NCBI RefSeq assembly: GCF_000521805.1
Contig: NZ_JAMB01000002.1
Location: forward strand, 206,358-270,357
Source: Marinomonas ushuaiensis DSM 15871
GTDB lineage: Bacteria; Pseudomonadota; Gammaproteobacteria; Pseudomonadales; Marinomonadaceae
DNA length: 64,000 nt
Direction: 5' to 3'
Every line of letters starts with the position of its first letter. Positions within the stretch are counted from its first letter, which is position 1. The notes under the pieces were generated by a model. That model was not told the DNA's origin. It did not search any database and was given only the letters and a program-made list of their open reading frames with translations. This document shows, piece after piece, positions 53,781 to 62,794 of this stretch. The position numbers and the translations under genes are program-made.

Positions 53781-55019
53781 TTATTTCGAGCTTTTTCCTT
53801 TAGACCCTTTTTCTTTTGAACTTCTCTCTTTTGAACTCAACAATAATAAATTCTGTTGCGGTGCAAAGGTTTCATAAAGTGGTAAGACAGCCGCCCCTAA
53901 AACCCCTGCAGTATAACTGGTTTGAGCAATACGAATCATAGGAACAGGCAACATACTGTGGGATTTTAAGGTCAATTCAATATGTTGGATAAGCTCTTTT
54001 AATACCGCTTCAGGTAGACGTCCGCCAATCAAAATTGCTTCAGGATCATACAAGGCGATTACAGACGCCAATGCATATTTTACTTCTGCCGCAACTTCCC
54101 TTGCCCATGTGGAGATTAATTTTGCGTATTCATCGCCTAACCATGCTTCTTCTGATGCGGGTAAATCCGTCTGGTTTGCAGCAAAGAAACGTCGTAAAGA
54201 AGAAAGCGACAGCGCCTCCAAAATCCATTTTCCGTGTTTACCTGTGGCGGAAGGAATCAAACCAAAGCTGCCTGCCTTACCATGCCCACCAGAATAACAT
54301 TCGCCATTTGCAACAAAACTACCACCACAGGCGGTACTAACAAAAAGATAAAAAAAGTCACGTTGAGGAGAATCCCCCAATAACAATTCACTGGTTGCTG
54401 CAGCAACCGCGTCGTTTTGACAATAACAATGAGTACCCGTAAAGTCAGCTAACCAGGCTTCAAACGCATCCGACTGCCAATACGCCAACGCTGCTTTCAA
54501 AGCGGTTAGATCGGCTCTTTGATTTGAGTCAGTCACCAATGTATCAAGCCAAGAATCCATATAATCCGGCTTAGCAAAGCCAATACCTTGAACCTTATCC
54601 CAATCATCTCCCAATGTGTTTTTTACTTCTTCAATTAAGTCTTGAGCAATGTTTTTTGCTAACGCTTCAGAAGGAAAAGAAACAGAGCGCTCTAATAACA
54701 AAACACAAGCACCACTGAAATCCAACAGCGCCGCACTAATATGATCACGATCGACATTAATGCCTAATCCATAAGCCCCTTTTTTATTGATGCTTAACTT
54801 GATAGAAGGCTGTCCACGACGGCCTTTCACCTTCCCCGTAACACAAAGAAGTTGCCGTTCCAGTAATGAAGAAGTAATGACTGAAATCGTTTGGGCGCTT
54901 AAGCCTGTGAACTCAGCAATGCTAACTCGAGAAATTTCAGGATGCTGTCTCACCAGGTGAAGAATAATACGCTCATTGTAGATACGACTTTGCTCAGAGG
55001 TGCTGCCTGATGATTTCAT
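53781..55019 (-). CDS. ROK family transcriptional regulator
   Basis: A 412-residue sugar-responsive repressor type. The winged helix is in residues 15-70 (ISRVSIAEFTGLSAQTISVI). The ROK kinase-like body follows (GLGINVDRDHISAALLDF, then ALYDPEAILIGG). The Cys-rich zinc motif of many ROK members is missing; GHGKAGSFGLIP occupies that site. The last 15 residues are Ser/Lys repeats (SSKERSSKEKGSKGK), a low-complexity tail. It is divergent from the mannose isomerase, so it probably represses that gene. Confidence 0.88.
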   Translation of the reverse strand: MKSSGSTSEQSRIYNERIILHLVRQHPEISRVSIAEFTGLSAQTISVITSSLLERQLLCVTGKVKGRRGQPSIKLSINKKGAYGLGINVDRDHISAALLDFSGACVLLLERSVSFPSEALAKNIAQDLIEEVKNTLGDDWDKVQGIGFAKPDYMDSWLDTLVTDSNQRADLTALKAALAYWQSDAFEAWLADFTGTHCYCQNDAVAAATSELLLGDSPQRDFFYLFVSTACGGSFVANGECYSGGHGKAGSFGLIPSATGKHGKWILEALSLSSLRRFFAANQTDLPASEEAWLGDEYAKLISTWAREVAAEVKYALASVIALYDPEAILIGGRLPEAVLKELIQHIELTLKSHSMLPVPMIRIAQTSYTAGVLGAAVLPLYETFAPQQNLLLLSSKERSSKEKGSKGKSSK

Positions 55020-55205
55020 ATAACCTTACTCTATTTTGAAGTCTGTAAACTAACCACTTGGATTTAATAAATCTAATTGATTTAAAACTATAACCTCATT
55101 ATCATGAAATGACGATCAAAAAAGTATCAATAAAAACAACAAGGCTTTCTGCTCTTAACTTTCCGCAACAACTAAGAAAGCAAAGCCAATAATGAAGGAC
55201 AAAAC

Positions 55206-56381
55206 ATGCCTGCGTTTCAATCCCCTGAGTTTCTAAAAAAACACATTCAAACTACGATGAATTTTTATCATCCGCATTGTATCGATCCGGATGGTGGTTA
55301 CTTTCAATTCTTTAAAGACAACGGCGACATTTACGATAAGGACACTCGACATCTGGTAAGCAGCACTCGTTTTGTTTTCAATTACGCCAAAGCCTATGAA
55401 GCCGAAGGAAACCCTGCTTATTTAGAAGCAACTCGACATGGCTTGAAATACTTGCGAACACGTCACCGTCGAGACAATGGCGGCTATGTTTGGCTACTTA
55501 ACAAAGATCAAAACCTTGATGAAACCAACCACTGCTACGGCCTTGCTTTTGTACTACTCGTTTACGCTACAGCTTACAAAGCGGGAGTAGAAGAGGCCAA
55601 ACCTTGGATCAAAGAAACGTTTGATTTGATGGAACAACATTTCTGGGATGCTGAATCTGGTCTCTACAAGGATGAGATATCTGGAGACTGGCAGCAGGTG
55701 TCTTCTTATCGAGGCCAAAATGCCAACATGCACACTTGTGAAGCACTTCTTGCTGCTTATGATGCAACACAAGAAAGTTATTACTTAGAGCGCGCAACCT
55801 TACTGGCTGAACATATTTGCCTTCGCCAAGCAGAACTCGCGAATGGCGAGATCTGGGAACATTACTCTGAAAACTGGCAAGTAGATTGGGATTACAATAA
55901 ACAGGACCCTAAACATTTATTTCGCCCTTGGGGCTTCCAACCAGGCCATCAAACTGAATGGGCCAAATTGTTGCTACTAATACAGCAAAGATCACCGCTT
56001 GATTGGCTGATTCCAACAGCGAAACAACTCTTTGATCAAGCATGGGATAAATCTTGGGACAAGGAAAATGGTGGTCTTTGTTATGGTTATGACACGAAAG
56101 GTGAAGTCTGTGACGGCGATAAATACTTCTGGGTTCAAGCCGAATCTTTTGCTGCTGCAGCGTTATTAGCGGTCATGACTCAAGAAGAACATTATTGGGA
56201 TAAATATGATGCCCTTTGGCAATACAGCTGGTCACACATGGTAGATCATCAATATGGTGCTTGGTTCCGTATTCTTACTCAAGACAACAAAGCATTTGAT
56301 GACAACAAAAGTCCTGCTGGCAAAACAGACTATCACACCATGGGTGCCTGTTATGAGGTGATAAGCTTGCTCTCTAAATAA
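55206..56381 (+). CDS. AGE family epimerase/isomerase, probable D-mannose isomerase
   Basis: A 391-residue (alpha/alpha)6-barrel protein of the acylglucosamine 2-epimerase family. Catalytic-type His sit in NANMHTCEALLAAYD and FQPGHQTEWAKLL, and GGYVWLLNKDQ and LDETNHCYGLAFVLL line the barrel. Marinomonas mediterranea has a characterised D-mannose isomerase of this family, and this protein seems of that kind, linking mannose to fructose. The divergent ROK regulator supports a sugar role. An epimerase on a different sugar is the main alternative. Confidence 0.82.
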   Translation: MPAFQSPEFLKKHIQTTMNFYHPHCIDPDGGYFQFFKDNGDIYDKDTRHLVSSTRFVFNYAKAYEAEGNPAYLEATRHGLKYLRTRHRRDNGGYVWLLNKDQNLDETNHCYGLAFVLLVYATAYKAGVEEAKPWIKETFDLMEQHFWDAESGLYKDEISGDWQQVSSYRGQNANMHTCEALLAAYDATQESYYLERATLLAEHICLRQAELANGEIWEHYSENWQVDWDYNKQDPKHLFRPWGFQPGHQTEWAKLLLLIQQRSPLDWLIPTAKQLFDQAWDKSWDKENGGLCYGYDTKGEVCDGDKYFWVQAESFAAAALLAVMTQEEHYWDKYDALWQYSWSHMVDHQYGAWFRILTQDNKAFDDNKSPAGKTDYHTMGACYEVISLLSK

Positions 56382-56478
56382 CGTCAACCCATTACAGAAT
56401 TAGGGGTTGTCATTCTATTCGCAGATAAAATGCAGTATGATGCAGCCCCTACGCTAGTGGACACGGGCTTCTTACTTT

Positions 56479-57432
56479 ATGCAGTTAGACAAAATAGATC
56501 TCAATTTACTTCGGTATTTAGACTCCTTACTCCGGGAGCAAAATGTCACTCACGCCGCCAATCAACTCGGTATTACACAGCCAGCAATGAGTAATGGCTT
56601 ACGACGTTTACGAGATTTATTTCACGACCCTCTATTAGTAAGAACCAGCGATGGCATGATGCCTACCGCGCTTGCTATTCAACTCCAGCCACGAGTACAA
56701 AGTATTCTTCAGGCAGTTGATGAAGTTTTACACCTGGGACAAAGCTTCGAAGCCGAATCTAGCTCTCGTGTATTTCGGATTATGGCAAGTGACTACGCTG
56801 AAGCGACACTCATTCCACCTTTGATGGAAAAACTGCAGGCCGAAGCGCCAAACGTCATTTTAGACGTTATGAACCCAAGTGATGTTAGCTTTCACGATGT
56901 AGAAAAAGGCAAAGTTGACCTGGTTATTAACCGCTTTGATATACTACCGCAATCTTTTCATCAAAAATCTGTTTGGGTTGATCACTTTTCATGCCTTGTT
57001 CCAGCTAACTCGGATATTGCCAAAAACTTCAACTTAGAAACCTATCTGGCGTCACCACATGTTTGGGTAAGTAAAACAGGCTTTGGTGTTGGTGTTGGTA
57101 TTCAGCCAGAGGAAGTACAAAAGCTAGGTTGGGTTGATGCCTCTTTGTCTGATTTGGGGTTCAAACGTAACATTCGCTTATTTACTCGTAACTATAATGT
57201 TGCCATGCGAGCAACAGAGCAGTTGGGATTAATCGCGACTTTGCCATCTTTGGCGACACGCCTCATGAAAGACAATGACAATGTTGTGGTATTACCTCCG
57301 CCATTCGACATACCGCCAGTAGAGTTAAAAATGCTGTGGAGCCCTCTACTGCAACATGATCCAGGCCATATTTGGCTACGCTCTACCATTGCAGGTTGCG
57401 CGAGAACCATCGCTAAAAACAACAACCTGTAA
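56479..57432 (+). CDS. LysR family transcriptional regulator
   Basis: A 317-residue regulator. The HTH is in residues 1-60 (LLREQNVTHAANQLGITQPA MSNGL in two parts), typical of LysR proteins. The rest is the two-lobed ligand domain (RIMASDYAEATLIPP, VWVDHFSCLVPAN). The inducer is not evident. It resembles NodD-like LysR members with an N-terminal LRYLDSLL. It has its own strong terminator. Confidence 0.9.
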   Translation: MQLDKIDLNLLRYLDSLLREQNVTHAANQLGITQPAMSNGLRRLRDLFHDPLLVRTSDGMMPTALAIQLQPRVQSILQAVDEVLHLGQSFEAESSSRVFRIMASDYAEATLIPPLMEKLQAEAPNVILDVMNPSDVSFHDVEKGKVDLVINRFDILPQSFHQKSVWVDHFSCLVPANSDIAKNFNLETYLASPHVWVSKTGFGVGVGIQPEEVQKLGWVDASLSDLGFKRNIRLFTRNYNVAMRATEQLGLIATLPSLATRLMKDNDNVVVLPPPFDIPPVELKMLWSPLLQHDPGHIWLRSTIAGCARTIAKNNNL

Positions 57433-57465
57433 TCCAATTGCAAAGAGTACGAATCATTCAAAAAC

Positions 57466-57492
57466 AAAAAAACGAACCTAGGTTCGTTTTTT
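57466..57492 (+). terminator. Bidirectional intrinsic terminator
   Basis: A perfect palindrome: AAAAAACGAACC (57467-57478) and GGTTCGTTTTTT (57481-57492) with only TA between. It serves the LysR gene (plus) and the rlmA-can unit (minus). Confidence 0.88.
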
Positions 57493-57534
57493 AAAATACC
57501 ATTTTGTGGAAATGCTTTAATGGCTAAAGCCTTT

Positions 57535-58167
57535 CTACATATTGTTCAATCTTTCTGTCGACTCTTCCGCATTAGACACGGTAACTTCTAAATCTTTGAT
57601 GTGACCGTTTCCTAAGCTATAACACCAGCCATGAACATGCAGTTCCTGACCTTGGCTCCATGCTTTTTTAACAATACTGGTTTGACAAACGTTTGCTACC
57701 TGCTCAACAACGTTTAATTCACACATACGATCAAAGCGAGCATGCTCATCTTCTATCGAATCAATTTCTTTTCTGTGTAAGCGATAAACATCTTTAATAT
57801 GGCCTAACCAGTTATCAATCATGCCATGTTCTTCTGTACCCATTGCCGCCTTAATACCGCCACAGCCATAATGCCCTACTACCATGATGTGCTTCACTTT
57901 TAACACATCTACGGCGAACTGAATGACTGACAAGCAATTCAAATCAGTATGAACCACAACATTTGCAATATTACGATGAACAAACACTTCACCTGGTAAC
58001 AAGTCTATAATTTGGTTTGCTGGAACGCGGCTGTCTGCGCAACCAATCCAAAGATATTCAGGGTTTTGTTGTTCTGACAATGTCGAAAAAAATTCAGGAT
58101 CGTCTGCTGTTACTTTCGACGCCCATTCTCTGTTCTTGTTAAAAAGCTCTTTTAAATGATTAGACAC
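57535..58167 (-). CDS. can: Beta-class carbonic anhydrase
   Basis: A 210-residue enzyme turning CO2 and water into bicarbonate. Zinc ligands are C43 and D45 in CADSR, H and C in HYGCGGIKAAMG near 99-102. It matches E. coli Can in size and pattern. The start is GTG at 58167; it shares one base with the rlmA stop (TAG/GTG), so translation is coupled, and GGAAA lies about 8 nt before it. Confidence 0.93.
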   Translation of the reverse strand: MSNHLKELFNKNREWASKVTADDPEFFSTLSEQQNPEYLWIGCADSRVPANQIIDLLPGEVFVHRNIANVVVHTDLNCLSVIQFAVDVLKVKHIMVVGHYGCGGIKAAMGTEEHGMIDNWLGHIKDVYRLHRKEIDSIEDEHARFDRMCELNVVEQVANVCQTSIVKKAWSQGQELHVHGWCYSLGNGHIKDLEVTVSNAEESTERLNNM

Positions 58168-59012
58168 TATGTATTTCCTTTCTTTTGGTACCAGCGAAGT
58201 TTAATGTCCGCTGTCAGTCTAATGGATTCAAGCTGCTTCACTTCCTCTTTGCCATCGTAAGAGGCTTTATGTATATGAGGCGTCATACTTAATAAATTTT
58301 GGATTTCTGCTTGGGAATTCAATGTAAAATGGAAGGTTTTCGTTTCCTCAGAAACCATCTCGAAATCTGCCACTCCATCGCTGTGGGTTTGCTTATAATC
58401 ATGAATTTGTGGATACAAAATTTTCCGCAGTTCAATCAAATGATCTGGGCCTGACTCGACAAGAAGAAGCAAACCAGAGTCTGTAAGCACTCTAGAAAAT
58501 TCATGAAAAATAGGAAAGCCAAACAAACATAAAATGACATCGAAACGTTGATCCGGTGTTGGTAAACTTGCATTACTTCCCACCAACCAACTGATATTTT
58601 TATCTCGTTTACTGGCGGCTGTTATTGCCCATTTTGAAATATCTAAGCCTGTCAGTTCCGTCTCGACATGTCGATCCTGTAACACTTTACTTATTTCATT
58701 AAGGTAATAACCTTCACCACAACCTGCATCTAATACTCTTACACCATTAATTAAACTCTCCTTCGGCCAAGAAGATAAAATGGCCTCAACGATAGGATAA
58801 TAGAAGTGTTGATTTAAAAACGCCTGACGAGCAGCGACCATGGATTTGCTATCTCCAGGGTCTTTAGAACGTTTATTTTGTACGGGTAAAAGATTCACGT
58901 AGCCAGTTTTGGCTAAATCATAAGTATGTCCGTTTTCACACTTTAGACTGCGCCCATCACGACTAAGTGACAAAGAGTCTATTGGACAAGATAGGTTTTC
59001 GAGGGTTGACAC
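58167..59012 (-). CDS. rlmA: 23S rRNA (guanine-N1)-methyltransferase RlmA-like
   Basis: A 281-residue SAM-dependent enzyme that methylates G745 of 23S rRNA. SAM motif LDAGCGEGYYL is near residue 95, with GYVNLLPVQNKRSKDPGD the RlmA mark. The N-terminal zinc finger usually has C-P-x-C; here it reads C9-P-I-D12, so one Cys ligand is Asp, with C25 and H29 kept. The finger may still bind zinc through Asp. It forms an operon with can. Confidence 0.9.
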   Translation of the reverse strand: MSTLENLSCPIDSLSLSRDGRSLKCENGHTYDLAKTGYVNLLPVQNKRSKDPGDSKSMVAARQAFLNQHFYYPIVEAILSSWPKESLINGVRVLDAGCGEGYYLNEISKVLQDRHVETELTGLDISKWAITAASKRDKNISWLVGSNASLPTPDQRFDVILCLFGFPIFHEFSRVLTDSGLLLLVESGPDHLIELRKILYPQIHDYKQTHSDGVADFEMVSEETKTFHFTLNSQAEIQNLLSMTPHIHKASYDGKEEVKQLESIRLTADIKLRWYQKKGNT

Positions 59013-59143
59013 AAGGCATCCATAATTAAATACGATTTTAGAATTGTCGCTTGGACAGGAAGAATAACCTATTCACCCTAAACAGAATATAAAAAAGTCC
59101 AATACAGTGAAGATACTCATATTTTTAAAAAATAGTTACTCAC

Positions 59144-60001
59144 TCACCATGAATCAGGAACAACAAACACACTGTTATTGAATTGCTTTGATTCAATATC
59201 ATACAAAAACACATGTTTAGGTCTATCATCTTTTAGAAAATCACTGACTAAATGACCTGCAGATTCAGCTGAAAATACAATAAATTGGTCATTCAGGTTT
59301 GGAAAACTCATCCAGTGGGGTTTATCTAACACATAAAAATGAGAAAAAGACGTCATCAATAAAGTGAAATCGGACTCTCTAATCCAGCCACCACGTTCAT
59401 CTTGATCCAACCACGACGCTATATCCTGTTGATTTTTTAATGCTAAATACAAACGGCCAAAAATCAATAAAGTTGATTTAGGCACTCGGTTTTTCGCAAC
59501 ATGCTTAATCGCGGCAAAGCCAGCTTCCGTGTGTAAAATCGACAATTGATGCTCTCTGGCTCTTGTCACTTTCTTCAATAAACTGTCATTTTTATTCGGG
59601 CCAATCCAATCATGGGGATACAGATCTGGCCTTTCTAGATAAAACTTAATCGCTATTTCAAACTGATGAAGCTCCCCTTCTGGCGTTTCCACCAGCATAT
59701 CCACTTCACCTAATGTTTTACCCTTGCCTTCAATTTGAAAATGCTCAAGCACCACACTCAAAGAAGATAAATGCTCTATCGCAAAAGAAAATAAAGTTTC
59801 GAAATAACTACCAAGGAAATGTGATTTACACGCTGAGACGGCGTTTATCAGTAAAGCAGGATCGGAATCCAATAAAAGCAATCGCTCTTCAACATCAAAA
59901 AGCCAATACAATCCTAGGTCAAAATCTTGCTCGATATAATGCCCTTCCACCAGCCAAGCGAGGTCTTTTACCAAAGGATGATGAATACGATCTGAAATCA
60001 C
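59144..60001 (-). CDS. DUF1853 family protein
   Basis: A 285-residue soluble protein of the DUF1853 family, function unknown. GEVDMLVETPEGELHQFEIAIKFYL has the D-(x)n-ExK spacing of PD-(D/E)XK nucleases (D in GEVD, E and K in FEIAIK), so a nuclease-like core is possible (inference). The start is GTG at 60001, overlapping the yqcC stop by 4 nt, so the two genes form an operon. Confidence 0.85.
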   Translation of the reverse strand: MISDRIHHPLVKDLAWLVEGHYIEQDFDLGLYWLFDVEERLLLLDSDPALLINAVSACKSHFLGSYFETLFSFAIEHLSSLSVVLEHFQIEGKGKTLGEVDMLVETPEGELHQFEIAIKFYLERPDLYPHDWIGPNKNDSLLKKVTRAREHQLSILHTEAGFAAIKHVAKNRVPKSTLLIFGRLYLALKNQQDIASWLDQDERGGWIRESDFTLLMTSFSHFYVLDKPHWMSFPNLNDQFIVFSAESAGHLVSDFLKDDRPKHVFLYDIESKQFNNSVFVVPDSW

Positions 60002-60339
60002 AAAGTGCCGCTTAGGTGCTGATCAATTCGATTTAAACAGGTTACAATATTACTCACCACCGCTTTCGGTTTCATCTTGAAGGCTTCTTCCGCCATTGGG
60101 GAAATATGACAACGAACGGGCAATTGACCACCTGATGCCAGCAAAAGCTTAAAGCGCTCTATCATCACGAACCTCAACCACTGTTCAAACGCCATGGTAT
60201 CAATACAAAAAGGTTCGACACTTTTTAACGCTTCTTGAGTGGGTGCTTCGCAATCCCAAACACCGCCATTTTGCATGGCGACTTGTAAATCCATCAATAA
60301 ATCAGCCAAGGTATGATGGGCAGAAAAGGCTTTTTTCAA
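59998..60339 (-). CDS. yqcC: YqcC family protein
   Basis: A 113-residue helical protein of the YqcC family: FCIDTMAFEQWLRFVMIERFKLL and CHISPMAEEAFK are diagnostic. Homologues often sit next to truC or queF; here it is followed by DUF1853. Role unknown. The start codon is TTG at 60339: AAGGAG is 9 nt upstream, so the unusual start is well supported. Confidence 0.85.
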   Translation of the reverse strand: MKKAFSAHHTLADLLMDLQVAMQNGGVWDCEAPTQEALKSVEPFCIDTMAFEQWLRFVMIERFKLLLASGGQLPVRCHISPMAEEAFKMKPKAVVSNIVTCLNRIDQHLSGTL

Positions 60340-60502
60340 CCTGATTTCTCCTTAGAAAAACGGTAAGATACGGCATCTTTTTCAGACCGATTTTTGTTCA
60401 GACCAAGAACAGTACGCAGGTTATCTTATCGACAACGCGACGACTCGGCAACTTGAGCAACGGTTTAACATCAGTAACGACTAACCATGAGTACCATTAA
60501 CC

Positions 60503-61573
60503 ATGAGTGACATTGAATCCCTTTCTGACTTATTTGATATGGTCGGCTGTGATGTAAACTACTACGACCTAGGTCGAAACATCACCAAAATCACCCCACA
60601 ACAAGCCATACAATTTGACCGAAAACAACAAGCCTACCCTTTTCCATTTCGTCAAAATGCATGGCTCGCTTGCCTATTAAAATCGAAAGACGCATCAAAA
60701 GAAGACATAGCAAAACAAGGCGTGGTTTGGTTTCTCAAACTGCCTTTAGATGAAGCTGGATGCTTAAACTTAGGCACACGCGATCATTTCATTAAAAGCA
60801 TCGTTGATAAGATTCTCCATAAAGGAGAAGAAGCCGGTTTATCCGAAGCCCTGGAAGACAGCCCTTATGTGTTTAAACCAGATCAGGAACGCATGGCAAG
60901 CCTACACGCCATACTAGGAAAAGACTTACACCAAGAGCCTTCCGAATATTTCCATGCGGTTGTTGATTACTTATCAGCAGATGTAATAGAAGAAGATGAC
61001 CGCTGGCAAACACTGGGACTTCAAGGCATCGCAGAACTGGCCGCCAGAGCAAACGAAGCGCAGTACGAAACTCTCATTGATAAAGCCATCAAACAGGCTG
61101 CCAAACCTGTTGTCAGCGCCCTATGCCATGCGTTAGAACACGAAGGCATTTCAGAGACATTGCAAAACACCTTGATCAACCAGCTACAAACAGAACAAGA
61201 TCCATTAATACAAGCAAGCTACTTACGTGCCCTATCAAGATCCGATCTTAATGACGATTTACTCTTACCCTTGTTTGGTTTACTCGGTAGCCTGACCCAA
61301 TGCCATGACGATGATACCCATGCCATTGCAGCCTTAGCAGCAAAATGCCCACACTGGCTCGGCCAAAACCCGCAACTACTTCGTATTATTATGGAAAAAT
61401 TGGCCCACAGAGAAGATGGTTATATTGCTTTCAAACAGATAACCGCAGAACTAAGCCAACACCCAGAAACCAAACAACCGCTTTGGACACTATTACGCAG
61501 CAGCCATGTTAGCCCTAAGCTTGCCCAAGCCGTGAGTTACCTCTTTACTGAAACACCAACATCGCTGCATTAA
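60503..61573 (+). CDS. DUF3549 family protein
   Basis: A 356-residue protein of the DUF3549 family. It starts LSDLFDMVGCDVNYYDLGRN and has PYPFPFRQNAWLACLL; the rest is helical with repeats like HEAT units (GLQGIAELAARANEAQYETL). Such proteins are confined to gammaproteobacteria and uncharacterised. It is divergent from yqcC. The integron array begins just after its 3' end. Confidence 0.88.
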   Translation: MSDIESLSDLFDMVGCDVNYYDLGRNITKITPQQAIQFDRKQQAYPFPFRQNAWLACLLKSKDASKEDIAKQGVVWFLKLPLDEAGCLNLGTRDHFIKSIVDKILHKGEEAGLSEALEDSPYVFKPDQERMASLHAILGKDLHQEPSEYFHAVVDYLSADVIEEDDRWQTLGLQGIAELAARANEAQYETLIDKAIKQAAKPVVSALCHALEHEGISETLQNTLINQLQTEQDPLIQASYLRALSRSDLNDDLLLPLFGLLGSLTQCHDDDTHAIAALAAKCPHWLGQNPQLLRIIMEKLAHREDGYIAFKQITAELSQHPETKQPLWTLLRSSHVSPKLAQAVSYLFTETPTSLH

Positions 61574-61582
61574 TACCATTTA

Positions 61583-61623
61583 CACGCCTCGTTCCTCATC
61601 GATCAGACAAGGAACGAGGCGTG
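61583..61623 (+). terminator. Strong hairpin after the DUF3549 gene
   Basis: CACGCCTCGTTCCT (61583-61596) pairs with AGGAACGAGGCGTG (61610-61623), a perfect 14-bp stem. There is no T-tract, so it may be a non-canonical terminator. It ends next to a GTTAGAT-type core at 61624-61630, so part of it may belong to an old integron recombination site. Confidence 0.5.
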
Positions 61624-61695
61624 ATCTAACATTGAAAGCGCAGCTTTCACTTGTAAATCGTTATCGTCGTGTCACTGTGCTGTGGCTTGTTATGC
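61624..61695 (-). other. Degenerate attC-like site at the array end
   Basis: Right after the methyltransferase stop the minus strand reads GCATAAC-AAG, a core R'' site, and 60 nt on it ends GTTAGAT, a core R' site. The inner L''/L' arms pair poorly, unlike the three sites upstream. It looks like a broken or last attC of the cassette array. Confidence 0.45.
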
Positions 61696-62154
61696 TTATA
61701 ACCACCGCCTAACTTTTTGGCTGTATGAGATGTAAGAACTCCCAAATAACTTTGAAAGAAATTCTTCTTCAGGAGATATTTGATATTTATTCATGTACAA
61801 AATAAATAAAGCGATAAAAATAACGTTTAAAGGGTTAGCCAAATAAATAACGTAACCAATTAAGACGGATAACATACCAACATACATAGGGTTTCTTGTG
61901 TATTTATATATTCCAGAGTTAACAAGAGTTGATACATTATCAGTATTAACAGGGTTCACAGTTGTTTTATGTTTTTTAAAGGCTACCACTCCGGATAAAA
62001 TAAACAGCAACCCAATGAATAAAAAGATTAAGAATGCAACCAAGTTGAATGAATAGAATAAGGTGAAATCAATACAAGCCTTAGCAGTAAAAAACATGCA
62101 TGTAGCAAAGATAACAACAAGAATTAATGGTGGTATTTTTTGCTCAAGTTTCAC
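61696..62154 (-). CDS. Cassette gene: isoprenylcysteine carboxyl methyltransferase-like membrane protein
   Basis: A 152-residue membrane protein with four hydrophobic segments. GIYKYTRNPMYVGMLSVLIG and ending SPEEEFLSKLFGSSYISYSQKVRRW fit the ICMT/PEMT-like methyltransferase family (SAM site and EEE-x-Y end). The substrate is unknown. The start is GTG at 62154 with AAGGAT 8 nt upstream, only 16 nt after the attC core, the compact layout of an integron cassette. Confidence 0.85.
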   Translation of the reverse strand: MKLEQKIPPLILVVIFATCMFFTAKACIDFTLFYSFNLVAFLIFLFIGLLFILSGVVAFKKHKTTVNPVNTDNVSTLVNSGIYKYTRNPMYVGMLSVLIGYVIYLANPLNVIFIALFILYMNKYQISPEEEFLSKLFGSSYISYSQKVRRWL

Positions 62155-62170
62155 GAGACTATCCTTGTAA

Positions 62171-62272
62171 GCATAACGCCGTTTAAAGCGGAAAATTGCC
62201 GTTGGCTAAAATAAGTAAGGCACAAACAAAAAACCAACTGTAATTTGTCTGACTTGAAAACCCTTGTTAGAG
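62171..62272 (-). other. Integron attC site after the GFA cassette
   Basis: Minus strand: R'' CTCTAAC, then L'' AAGGGTTTTCAAGT, an inner GTTGG/CCAAC stem, then L' CTTTAAACGGC and R' GTTATGC. TAAC pairs with GTTA, and L'' pairs with L' with bulged bases. Its L'' and L' arms are almost the same as in the site at 63454-63546. Confidence 0.7.
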
Positions 62273-62274
62273 AG

Positions 62275-62682
62275 CTACTTACGACTAGGCTCAAATGAGT
62301 CATATCTTGGTAGCTGAACATCTAGTTCTTCCCAGTTTGCTTTTGATGAAACAAAGTTATGAGAAATAGGCCTTTCAATAATATCTGTATCTAAAATTCC
62401 TAACCTTATTCGATAACGGTTAGGATCTTGTTCATTTGAACTGTAAACAGGTGAACCACAACTAGTACAAAAATGCCTATTCCGGCCGGGTTTAAAAGAA
62501 AACGTACTTAAATTATTTTCACCTGAAGTAATTTCAAATTCAGAAGAGTTTATAAAGCCGTTAGTAGCAAAAGCAGTACCGCTATTTTTTCTACACAAAG
62601 AGCAATGGCAGTGAATAATATCACTGATCTCACCTTTGATTTTTATTTCCACGTCACCGCACAAACATTTTCCGAGGTACAT
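62275..62682 (-). CDS. Cassette gene: GFA (glutathione-dependent formaldehyde-activating) family protein
   Basis: A 135-residue zinc-binding protein. Cys pairs are CLCG (6-9), CHCSLCRKNSGTAF (25-31) and CTSCGSPVY (near 93), all family marks. GFA/CENP-V proteins bind glutathione or small thiols; most have unknown substrates. GFA genes are frequent integron cargo. It lies between two attC sites, its stop 3 nt before one of them. Confidence 0.9.
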   Translation of the reverse strand: MYLGKCLCGDVEIKIKGEISDIIHCHCSLCRKNSGTAFATNGFINSSEFEITSGENNLSTFSFKPGRNRHFCTSCGSPVYSSNEQDPNRYRIRLGILDTDIIERPISHNFVSSKANWEELDVQLPRYDSFEPSRK

Positions 62683-62703
62683 AGTTTGATATTACTCCTG
62701 CTC

Positions 62704-62790
62704 TACTAACGCCTCGTTAAGAGGCAATAAAATAGCTGGCTAAAATTAGCGAGGAACGAGCAAAAGCCAACTGTTTTTTGTCCGTTTAAG
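62704..62790 (-). other. Integron attC site after the GST cassette
   Basis: Minus strand: R'' CTTAAAC, then GGACAAAAAACAGTTGG, inner TTGGCT/AGCCAG stem, then CTCTTAACGAGGC and R' GTTAGTA. The 3' end CTTAAC-GAGGC-GTTAG copies the L'-R' end of classical attC sites. It shares a 16-nt left arm with the site at 63910-64000. Confidence 0.7.
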
Positions 62791-62794
62791 CAAC

